In this document: positions 32,909-44,100 of the stretch, piece by piece | Position numbering within the stretch: the first letter of the stretch is position 1 | How the letters are laid out: the number at the start of each line of letters is the position of its first letter | NCBI GenBank assembly: GCA_963922205.1 | Contig: CAWUHX010000037.1 | Location: 620,001-684,000, forward strand | DNA length: 64,000 bases | Origin: Romanomermis culicivorax | Taxonomy: Eukaryota; Nematoda; Enoplea; Mermithida; Mermithidae | Direction of reading: 5' to 3' | The notes under the pieces: generated by a model | Database searches by the model: none | Seen by the model: the letters and a program-made list of their open reading frames with translations, nothing else | Told to the model about the DNA's origin: nothing | Translations under genes and position numbers: made by a program

Positions 32909-32919
32909 TATAAAAGTTG
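32909..32919 (+). promoter_or_regulatory. TATAAAAGTTG late-gene box, GGG-type minor protein
   Basis: Exact match, beginning 41 bp before ATG 32950. Confidence 0.7.
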
Positions 32920-32949
32920 TAATTTACAGCATTCTGTAAACTTATAAAG

Positions 32950-33300
32950 ATGAGACAATACTTTAATCCCGAAGATTATGCAACTTGGCTTCATTACTAC
33001 ACTGAACAAGCTGAACAAACTGGCTAATTTTTCAGAGGCTTCAAAGGCACTCCCTGTCAGCATGGAGGAGGTCTGGAAAGTTTCTTTAGATAGTTATTCA
33101 GAATGGCCATTCATTTTATTAAGTCAGCTGCTGGCCATATTGGTAAGCAAGCGCTATCCACAGGTGCACATATTGCTGGAGATTTAGCAGAAATTCAATT
33201 TATAAAGGAGTCTCTAGAAAAACATGGCCGAGCAGCGCTCTCCAAGTTGGCTCACAGCCCTGGAGATGCCCTGCAGACTGGAAAAGGCTTGGGGACTTGA
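32950..33300 (+). pseudogene. Minor capsid-associated Polinton protein (GGG-x-x-SFF type), copy 2
   Basis: ATG 32950 to TGA 33298-33300, 117 in-frame codons with two internal stops (33025-33027 and 33091-33093). After a Tyr-rich start (YATWLHYYTEQ) comes FRGFKGTPCQHGGGLESFFR. An amphipathic segment follows (IHFIKSAAGHIGKQALSTGA, then HIAGDLAE), and a Gly tail. The GGG-SFF motif with a following amphipathic helix is shared by Polinton minor virion proteins. Any comparison with adenovirus pVI is inference. Confidence 0.65.
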
Positions 33301-33308
33301 CCAAAAGG

Positions 33309-33319
33309 TATAAAAGTTG
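33309..33319 (+). promoter_or_regulatory. TATAAAAGTTG late-gene box, capsid protein
   Basis: Exact match, about 47 bp before the expected capsid start, where the codon reads ATT (33356). Confidence 0.68.
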
Positions 33320-33355
33320 AGAAAAATTATATATTCTCAAAAAAAGACAAGGAAA

Positions 33356-34795
33356 CATTGCTCTAATAGATACAATTTCTAGTATTAGTATAAAGTCTGA
33401 ATTGGACTTTTTCACTGTACCTCTCACACAAGTAGTAATTAAGGGAGGCTACTGGGATGAAGTTAACCCAATAAATCCTATCACTAATGATGGTTGTTAC
33501 GAATTTCATATACCTCGAGATCCTCACATGATTCTGCTTAGCAAAAATTATCTCTACATGACATTGAAAATAACTTACACAGTTCCTGCTGGTGGAGCTG
33601 CACCCGTAATTGCACCTATCAATCTGATTGGTAAAGCATTTTTTAGACAAGTGAAGCTCTTCCTGAATGGTCCTCTCATTCATGATAGTGGGGATAAGTA
33701 TGCCTACAGAGCATTCTTTGAAACTGATTTAAATTTTGGTTTTGATGCTAAAAATAGTCACTTACAGTCTTCTTTGTATACTATGGAAGCTGGTCCTAAA
33801 ATAGATTCTACTGATATCCAGATTTTCAAGACAGAGTAAAATACTTTGCAAATGGTCAAACAGTTGAAATAACAGCTTCTTTTCATATTGATCTTCTAAT
33901 GCAAGATCAATATTTATTCAGCAATACTGAGCTAAAACTGGAATTGATTCACAATAGTAATCCATTTGCATTACACTGTCCAGCTTGTGATGCAGAAAAT
34001 GCAAAATTGGAAGTTTCCCAGATGAAACTCTTCATCAGGAAAGTTGAAGTTCACGACAGTATTGGATTGGCTCTGGAAAAAGCAATGTTAAAAACGTCAG
34101 TCAAATACCCAATCAGAAGAGTCCGAATGGTGAACCTTCATATTGCTAGTACAATGCAATCTACACCTCTAAATACTCTATTCCCAGGTCAGTTGCCACA
34201 TAGGATGATTATACCAGGTGTCGTTGTTTTATGCATATCATGGAGAAATCAAATAATCTCCATTTAATTTTAAATGTTACAGTATAAGTGAAGTCAAGGT
34301 TGTCTCTGGTGGTCAAGCTTTTCCAGGGACTCCATTAAGACTTGATTCAGCCAACAAAAAAATATTGGAGCCTATGATCAGCTCTTTGAAGTTCTAGACA
34401 TTGCTAAAGATAACAAGGGGAATGGCATTAGCAGACTTAATTTTAAAAATGGACAGTGCTACTTCACCTTTGATTTTACACCTGATGGAGATAATAGTGG
34501 ACATTGGGACTTAATTAGAGATGGTTCCACAAATATAGAATTGACGTTTGCTGATAGGATACCTGATGCAGGTATAGAAGTTATTGTTTATGCAGAATTT
34601 TACAACTTGATTATGATTGATGAAAATGGACACGTCTTTAAAATAGGATGTTCACACATTACTGATGACGCAGAAAGCGAAGATACAGTTGACATCGTAC
34701 TCCCGTATTCAGAAATCATCTGGAATATGGAAAGGTATTCCCAAGAAAAGCAACAAAATTTTTTGTTTTCATTCTTTAATTTGATAAAAATATAA
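33356..34795 (+). pseudogene. Polinton capsid protein (F54H12.2-like jelly-roll protein), copy 2
   Basis: The readable frame begins at the family motif KSELDFFTVPLTQ (near 33390), with no in-frame ATG at its expected start. It continues with INLIGKAFFRQVKLFLNGPL and YAYRAFFETDLNFG, then a frameshift near 33830. MKLFIRKVEVHDS, VKYPIRRVRM and LFPGQLPHRM follow, a shift and stop lie near 34230-34250, and another shift near 34360. The end carries CYFTFDFTPDGDN, IELTFADRIPDAG and VIVYAEFYNL. These segments match the Polinton capsid protein, probably the double jelly-roll major one. The length (about 470 codons) fits that family. Confidence 0.87.
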
Positions 34796-34987
34796 AATAA
34801 AATCACTAGAGACTTCACACCGAGGCGCAAAAGTCGAACTATATAAAAACATCAAAAGGAACAGTACTAGAAAATCGGGTATCAAATAAAGCCAACTGCT
34901 AGTATACGAGTTGAAAGATTTATCGAAATAAAACTAATAGGTCTTCTGAAATGACTAATGGAAAATCGGGCGTTCGAGAATCAAAAT

Positions 34988-35139
34988 TCACTCCAAAAGA
35001 GGCTTTCCGGTCATATCCGACGGTACGGGCAAACCCATTTCGTTCAAAATAGTTGGTGCTACGTCGCACAGAGCGGCTGGTCGACCTCCCAAACCAGGGC
35101 TTTTGGCGAAACGACGCGTGCCCGTCGATATGAATGGCA
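34988..35139 (-). CDS. ipgm-1: iPGM exon 12 (terminal)
   Basis: 152 bp after CTCCATTCAG. Begins [11 protein letters not shown] through the split codon, holds [18 protein letters not shown] and MTGKPLLE, and ends with TGA at 34988-34990. No clear AATAAA was seen downstream; CGATAAATC is the nearest candidate. Confidence 0.93.
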
Positions 35140-38100
35140 CTGAATGGAGAATATATGGATGAAAAAATTGCTTACAAATATACAAATACTTGGGAGTGAT
35201 TCAAAGAATCACCGTCAAATCATACATGCACATAGGGGGGGGGGGAGTAAACCCCCATACCTGAGACCTTGGCCACCCCCCTGGCCAAAAAAACTGTCAA
35301 AACACCCACCTGCACTTTTTTCAAGACAGCTTCTTTCATAATTTTTGTGCATTTTTTGTATGAAAAACAGGCTTGTAGAACTTTGTTGTTTTTTGTTCAC
35401 CCACCCCCTACCCCTGGGAAAAAGGTCCATGGACCCTCCCACCTGGAAAATTCTTGCCGTGCATGTCTGTGTCAAATATTTGAAAATACACGCAGCAAAA
35501 TTTGGACAATGATACTACAAGTTTGCTAGGTATTTAAGACACGATTTCTGAGTTGTTCTACCTTCTCTATGATAAGTTGAAACTTAATCATATTTCAAAA
35601 TGAGATATTTCGGGGTGGTTTCCTGCACTGAGTTTCATTGTATCATTGGTTTCGCTGGAAAATGAAAATTTACAACGCCACAATATGTTAAAGTTTGAAA
35701 ATCGATTTATTTTTGGAAGTTTTCAGTGGTATTGCTAACCAAGCAATATATCGGGATTTTTCACATGAGAGGATAAGCTTAACCTTTTCTTTCCGGAATT
35801 ATGAAATGTGAAGAGAAAAATTTTTCCACTCAAAAAATTGATTGCACGGACTCATATTGACATTAAAATATCAAAAGTTTGAAGAAAAACACCTTTGCTG
35901 ACCAGTGGTCATTTGATGTTGTAGAACATTAATGGGAGTAAAAGACTTCAATATTTTCAACCAACAATTTATTAAGAATGTTTGAAGGAAAATTATATAC
36001 TTTTGTGCATATGAAACCTTGTAGAAGCACGGCCATGCAGTCCGGTTAGCAACATCATATGGCGATTTGTAGCCATGTGTTCTAATCTCATTTGTAGCAC
36101 CATTGAAAATTCCCCCGATTTTCAAATGCAACATTGTTATGTGCCCAGTGTGTATTTCCTACATAAATGTAATGCACCAGCTGGACTTTAGTTTGTATGT
36201 ACTATTTTCCTTATTGCTGATTATCTCCTCCTGGAAAAGTAAATTGTAAAACATGATTTTTCCATTGAAGCAGAGAGAATACCCAAGATTCATGAATATT
36301 GAGATTGTTTGGGTGATCAAATTGATCACTGGATGGGTGCTGAAAATCGATTCCAACTACCTTCCAGACAAGTGGTACAATATCACAAAATTGAGCAACA
36401 GACCCTTGTTCATTGAGAATGGAAAGTATCAGAAAACGGAAATAGACGTTGTTGAAGTGGCATGAGAGGGTATTCAAAATTGAAAACGAACAACATTTAG
36501 TTCCTGTCTGCTTATTCCAACAACTCTAACCATACTGAAGAATACTAAATTTTCATAGTTTTGCTTGTGTGGTTCAATGTAATCATGCATTTCTCATGGC
36601 AAGCAATCTGTTCAATATAATCTCTCAATTAGAAGGACCGATAACTATTTTTACTAGAATCTACTTTATGTTCAATCTTGCATGAGTAGTCCATCATATA
36701 ATCACTAAAATCTGAAAGAAAAGCTGCATAAACAAAAACAAATTGAATATTATCGAGAAAATAAAAGAATAAAATTCCGCGTCATGACTTCTCATTGATG
36801 TTGTAGGACATCGAAATGAAAAAGTCATATATCATAATTTGAAGTGAAACTTAATCTAAACAGTAAGAACTAACAGAATCAGCACATTTCATTACTTGAT
36901 ACAGAATTGTATTACAATCAAAAGCCAAAAACTTGATTTAAAAAACTTTTTTGAATGAAATGAAGAAAAAACAAAAAAAATTTTCGTATTAGGAACAAAA
37001 TTTGTTCCTAATGTAACAAAACAAACTACAATATACGTAATACTACTGCTAGCAAAATTCTATGTATACAAAACAAGAAGAAGTGAAAAAGTCCCAAGCT
37101 TTAAAGCTTTTCTCAATATTCTAAACTCTGAACTAAGAATCTTTAAGAAAACCTTAGATGACCCCAACGTATGTGATATGATATCTCTCTACATCGATAA
37201 ATAATGGTGCATGGCAAAAAACTGAGCCATGTACCTGCAGCAACGTCATAATATTCAACATCCGTCACTCTTTTGTCTCCGTTAATATTTTTTACACTCG
37301 ATATGTTCTATTTTGTGCGTTTTTTTGTTGTTTTGTAATAAATTATGAAAAAAAAAATTTTGGCTGAAAAAATCCAAATTGCTCAAAAACGAAAATTCTG
37401 TTGATGAAAAGCACAGTTGGCCTACTGATGTCGTTGCCAAACATAAAATTAGCCATTCCCCAAAGTCAAGCTCCGCCTACTTTTCAGCCAATTAGAAATT
37501 TGATGTTGTTGAACATCGCTGGGAAAGAAAGGATTAATTTTGATGTAATACACTTTTTCAAATAGTTTAGTGTCGAAAATGAGCCGTCAAAATTGATGAA
37601 ATTTTGTATACTCACGAGCGCCTTCCCATCGGATGCAGCCAGGGTTTTTTTTTGGTTTTTCCTCGACAGGCCATTTGGTTCCTAGGGTCAAAATTTTACA
37701 GGCTAAGAGGAATTTCAACAAGCTAAAACTAGAAAGTTTGTGAATCAATGTGGTAGTAAAAAAACAATGTTTTTTCAACAAATTTAGTCAAAAACACTCT
37801 TTAAAATCACAGTAGAAGCCCACATAACAGAGCAATCATTTTGAATGCATTCTTACTCACACACAGAATAACTAGCTTATTAGAAAATGCCCCTATGGGA
37901 AAGGAAAAAGAATATACTTGCTTCAATAGTTGCCATGCTAGAAAAAGAAGTAGACTAGACTTTTGAGAACTTGGGTTAAAATTGAAAAAAATTCACTTTC
38001 TTTATATTGGATTTTCATTCTTTCTCNNNNNNNNNNNNNNNNNNNNNNNNNNNNNNNNNNNNNNNNNNNNNNNNNNNNNNNNNNNNNNNNNNNNNNNNNN

Positions 38101-41100
38101 NNNNNNNNNNNNNNNNNNNNNNNNNNCTTTATATTGGATTTTCATTCTTTCTCGAAAAAATTTTTCATGTCTGTGAAAAAGTATATTCAGCATCGTGCAT
38201 TTTGTCCTTCCTCTGGCGTCAACTACAGTAAAATTTTTCTATATGAAAATTACACGCACATGATTTCAAATGCAAAGAAATGATAAACTAATAACATTTT
38301 AACTCCCGACCAATTCACTCCTGCCTCTCACATTAGCTGAAAAATAGTGAGGGAGGCGTATTACAGTCATTTTCAGAAATATAAAAAAACCTGGGGATGG
38401 TTGCACTAACCCAACATGAGGATAATCTCAACATCGGGATTAAATTGATGATCCTGAGGTTGAACTAATCGCAATGTCCAAATTATTCTCTTCCAATGAT
38501 CCGGATCCGCTCGGATCTGTTCCTCAAGATCCGGATCCGCTGAACCAAATTTTCCAAGATCCGGATCTAGATCCGCTGTCGCCAAAAAAGTCGATCCGGC
38601 CCATCCCTAGCAATCAGCACTGTTTTTTTTTGTACAACACCCCTTTGTACTTGTACAAAGATTGGAGTCAAAAGTCTTTGTACATTTTAATTTTTCTTTG
38701 TACAAAAAAATTTTCGTTTTGTAAATACTTTTTAGTAATCCTGAACCCAGTGATAACGTTGGTATGAAATTTTAGAGCACTGAAAGGACAGGGAGAAAAT
38801 CAAAACCACTGTTTTTTTTCCACGAACTTTTTTCCACAAATGTGGAAAGGGGTCAAATTTTTTTTCCACATGTGGAAAAAAATTTTTTTCGTCTTAAAAT
38901 CCTAGTTTTTTGGCTTAAAAATGCTCCCAGACGCTTTATCGCATTGTATTTGAGCTTCTTCAAGCCTCCCAGTGTTTTTAGATAAGTTAATTCATTAAAA
39001 TTGAAGAAAAAATTGAAATGTTCGCCCTTAAAGCCTAATCTACAAGCATTGTGGAACAAATTTTCTAGCAAACGATCCAAGAGCATAATTGACTTTGAAT
39101 TACATGAGAAATCGATGGTCGAGTCCCCTATGATGACAAGTGAAAGCCCAAAAAAGATGGTAATGTTTCCGGCGCGAAGCGCCGGAAATTTTTTTGGGTA
39201 TATTGACATTCTGGGATGCTAGAAAATCAATTTTCCGAACATTTATTTCAAGAATTAGATTCCAATTTTGTGTTCAAGAGTCGTAATTTCTAGAATTTTA
39301 CTTGAAAAATTTTAAAATCTGTAATTTATTTGTAAACTCTCATGAACTTGGTCGAAAATATATGAGTAAGAAGAGTATAAATTTCCGAAAGATATTTCCA
39401 TGAAGCTTTTGAATTGATTTTACGTTAGCAAAGAAATAATCGCATCATAAAGCATAGAGACTTGACGTATTGATCTTTCTCAAAAGGAAAAAATGTGAAT
39501 CTTCATTAAATATTAAGATAAAATGTTGAAGATGATCAATTAAAACATGAGATACTAAGTTTAAGATGATGAAAACTATTATAGATTAAGTGATAATTAA
39601 AGGTAGACATGATAAAAGCCGTGCCTCAGCTACTTAATGAATAATGATGATTATTAAAGTTATAACCGGCGCGAAGCGCCGGAAAATTTTGAAATTTGGA
39701 CCTCCTAAAATGCACCAAAATGCATCTTTTCAATATGAAAACCCCAAATTTTTCTTCCACATTTGTGGAAAGACCTCAAAAATTTTTTCCACATTCCAGA
39801 TTTTTTTTCCACATTATAGTGCAAATGTGGAAAAAAACAATGCATACACTATGTCTATTAAGAAAATGATGTCGCATCGCAGAAAAACAGTATAATTGAT
39901 AATATTATGCTATTTGTTTTAAGATTAATAATAACATAATGTCGGACGAAGATAGTGCTCATAGTCCTATTTGCTGAAATGCTCGATGGAATTTTTTCGC
40001 TGCTGTCGAAAGAGTTTTTTCGATTATGAATGTAGTGAAAAATAAGTTGAGCAATCGTATGAGTGTTGAAATGCTCGACGGAATTTTGACTGTTCGTTAT
40101 TGTTTAGCTCTGCATGGTGAAAGTTGTTTTTCCATGAATGTAACTCAGTCAATGTTGAAAAACTTCAATGTAAAAATGTATGATTTTAAAAAGTTTGAAA
40201 ATGATAATGATGATATTGTGTGTGCTAATGAAGTCGATGAAGTTTTGGATGAAATTTGAATAGAAATTTTGAAGAATGTGTTGTTTTATCATACAATTAT
40301 GCTAAATTGAGCATTGTTCCATACATATACATTTTGAAAATTTTGGGGTTTTTTCCCAAAATTGGGGTTTTTTTGGTGTGTCCCCAGATGATGAAAAAAA
40401 GGCAAAGTGCAATAAATGCAGAATCCAGTTATCCAGAAAAAGTTGTGCTACTGGATGTCAGAGAAAACATAGAAACATATGGCAATATATAAGCAGTTTG
40501 TGGCTAGATAAAAAGAAGATAATGAAAATAGAAGTAATTGTGGAACAAATTGCTACTAGTAAAGTAAAGTTATGTTAAAGAATTAATTTTTGTGTTTTCT
40601 TTAAAGATAGCCAGAAAATGAACCTAGCTACTCAAAAACCAAATTAGAGTATGAACTTAAATCTCAAACGTCTCTGGACAATTGTTTCATGCAGAAAGTG
40701 AACTTAAATTAGCACCAGCGAAAAGTGTCGCCTATGAACAGCTATTGAGTGGTGCTGGTCAAATTTATGATCCTACCAAAAATCGTTTGAAGAGTGGTAC
40801 TGTTGAAAAATTACTGTTTCTCAAGTATAATTTTGCTACCATTGCAGTGTTTTTTGTACAAGCCTCTTTGTACCTGTACAAAGATCGGCCAAAAAGTCTT
40901 TGTACGAAGAAATTTTTTTGTACACTGAAAAAACCACGATCTTTTATGTATTTTCGCACAAAGTTTCTTCCTAATAGCACTCGAGTTCCCATCTTTCATA
41001 ATTATCTTACAAATTAAGAAAATATACTCATAACTTTCATAAATCTGAAAAAGTTCAAGTTAAACCTGAAATTTCTGAAAATTAGTTCCATGATGCTTCT

Positions 41101-44100
41101 CAATTCAAACTCGGCTTCATGTTTAAAATTTAAGTTGCAAAAAAGTTGGAGTAGATTTTGACGTTCTCAAATGAACCGAAATTCGCCTTTTTCGTACAGG
41201 AGGACCGCCAACATTTTCTCCTTTACTGGAAATTTGTTCTCCAGGAAGCTCTATTTGTTGAAAAATAGTATTGCGAAGAATTATTAAATCTGGCGCGAAG
41301 CGCCGGAAATTTTTTTGGTGTTTTCTAATACTGCAAAATTTTATGTGAATAATAATGAATTAAGATCCATTTATGACCGGATCTTAATCATTGACAACAG
41401 CGGATCCGGATCTTAAAAAATCTGGTTTAGCGGGTCCAGATCCTGAAATTTAGGCGGATATCCGCGGATCCGGATACCCAGCCCATCCCTACTGTTTAAT
41501 GGGCCTCAATCTTGCACAAAAAATTTCATAGAAGCACATCGAAGTTTTAAATTCGGTCATCTTTACGTCAAAAAAAACAATCTTCAAACTTCAAATTCTC
41601 GCTTTCGGTAAAAGTAAACGATGTGTAAACCGCATAGTACTTAAAAACGTTGTAAACAGACTGAAAGGTTACCACATCTATTATCTTCCTCATAGTTTAG
41701 AATCCCTCAACCCAAAAAATCGCAGAAATACCTTTGTTTACACTAGTGATGTTCCAGTACCGCTTTTCCAGCCGGTACCGGTACTTTTATATAACATGTA
41801 ATAAAGAGTAAATAAACATGTATTTTTATTCTTAACATAGTACACTACACCTATACATAACATTAGTATTGAAAAACGAATATGTATATTTTACATCGAA
41901 ACTTAAAAAGCCATTATAGATTGAGTTTATATCGAAAACCTTTTGAAAAGTAATAAATTCAAATTATTCGAAAAGATTAAAAAGACGATTAGTCCATTTT
42001 GCATACGTAAACAACAAAAAATAGTGTACTTTTTGGTTTTGAAAAACAACATTTTTAAATTTTAAAAGTTGTGCTTTTATTTTTGAAATTAGCTTTCAAT
42101 CATTGTTTCTTGTACTGCACCCGTTTATACTGGTACAAACGATCAGAAAATTTATCGATTTTTGCAGTTTCTTGACAAATTTTCTGGCATAGTCTTGAAC
42201 TAAAGCTTAGGTTTAGGCTTAGACTTACGGTTAGGAAGCAGTAAACTATATTTTTCCAACCAATCAAATTGATGAATTTTTTTCTAACCACTCAACTTAA
42301 TGACAGCTCTCGCTCGGCAATCCTCAGTTGTGCAGTGAGCGGTACCGATTGATCAAGGCACGCGATGCGGGCGGAAATTAGATAATTTTAACGAAATTTT
42401 TAGGGAATTTGATGTAGAAAAGGAATCGACAAGATTTAGATGCATTGTGCTTGAGTTTAGGCTTAGGCTGAAACTCAGGTTTAGGCGTACACACTCAGGC
42501 TTGGGCTTTGGTTCAGGCTGACGCTTAGTTTTAAGTTTAAGCTTAGGTTGCTTTAAGAGCAAGAGGAGATGATTTTGGTGAAAAGGCGAAAAAAACATTT
42601 TTTTCTTACTACAAACTTGGCATAATCTAACCTCCAGTTGGTTTCCGCACCTTGCTGTTGAGTCTATTAATCATTTCAGGAGCTGCCGAAAAACATGTGT
42701 CTGCTTGAGTCTTTGAAATTAGCACCCAAAAAACATTCCGCCTATTTTTTCTCTCGCTGGGTTTGAGTTTTTCAAACGTTTTGAACATGAACTTGTGCAT
42801 TGAAAAAACATGAAGGCTCAGGAATAGCTGTAGCCAGTGTTTTTTTGCACTGTGCAAAACTTTTTCCGCTCGTGCAAAACTTTTTTTCAGGTTTTCTGCA
42901 CTGTGCGAAAAAATATTTATCAATTGTGGAAAAAAATTTGGTGTTTTCATATACAAAAGATGCATTTTGGTGCATTTTAGTAGGTCTAAATTTCAAAATT
43001 CTCCGGCGCTTCGCGCCGGTTATAACTTTAATAATCATTATTTATTGTCAAGGTCAGGCGCGACTTTTAGCATGTCTACCTTCACTTATCACTAATTTTC
43101 AATAGTTTTCATCATCTTAAAATATTATTTCACGTCTAATTGGCGATCTTCGATATTATATCATATATTTAATGAAGATCTCTACTTTTCCTTCATACAT
43201 TTCTTGAGACTGGTGCATTTTAGAAGGTAATAATCTGGAAATTTTCCGGCACTTCGCTCCAGTTATAACTTTAATAATCATTAATATGTATTACATAGCT
43301 CCGACGCGGCTTTCAGAATGTCTACCTTCACCTATCATTTAATGTAAGCTAGTTTTCATTATCCCAAACGTATTATTTCATGTTTTAAATCGTAATCTTC
43401 AATATTATCTTTATATTTAATGATGATTCACATTTTTTCCTTTTGAGAAAGCTCAATACGACCGAATACGTCGAGTCTCTAAGCTTTTTGATGCGATTAT
43501 TTCTTTTCTAACGTAAAATCAATTCAAAAGCTTAATGGAAATATCTTTCGGAAAATTATACTCTCCTTCTTACTCATATATTTGCGACCAAGTTCATAAG
43601 AGTTTACAAATAAATTACTAGTTTTAAAATTTTTCAAGTAAAATTCTCGAATTTATGACTTTTAAAAACAAAATTTGAATCTAATTCTTGAAATGAATGT
43701 TCGCAAAATTGACTTTCCAGCGTCGCATTTTTTCCACCATGGTACCGGTGCCGGTACCAGTACCGGACGCATCACCATACATGTAACGGAGCCCCGAGGT
43801 CTGGGGGGGGTGGGTTGGGCCACTTTTTTGGGGCCGGGGGTTAGTAATTCCCAAAAGTTTGGGGGGAGGGGTCTCTTAAGGAAAAAAAATTTGATTTTTT
43901 CACGAAAAAAAGTCCCAAAAATAGTTCAAAAAATAGTAATTTTTCACTAAAAAGATCGAAAAAATGTATCCATGGCGCGAAGCGCCAAGAAAATTCACAT
44001 TTTTTATCATTTTTTGTTCAAAAATTAACATTTTAAATAAAATAATTGTCATTTTTCAGTATTTTTCCGACCAAAAGAATGGGGGTTCCTACGGCTACCA

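Larger units (their letters stand above)
29667..34795. mobile_element. Polinton/Maverick copy 2, divergent polymerase and late-gene block
   Basis: Polymerase N-terminal half on minus (29667-31020) faces away from five late genes on plus (31193-34795). Every gene has at least one lesion. Integrase, adenain-type protease, the polymerase domain and terminal inverted repeats were not found, so this is a partial copy. Its plus-strand genes share upstream TATAAAAGTTG boxes. Confidence 0.85.

Noticed and set aside
35871..36134. Protein with an EIRTHGY motif on the minus strand
   Set aside because: Such motifs are the known antisense reading of a tRNA B box; the DNA is a tRNA-like relic.
37963..38283. 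ORFs running through the N gap
   Set aside because: They are artefacts of the 100 Ns and of the duplicated flank.
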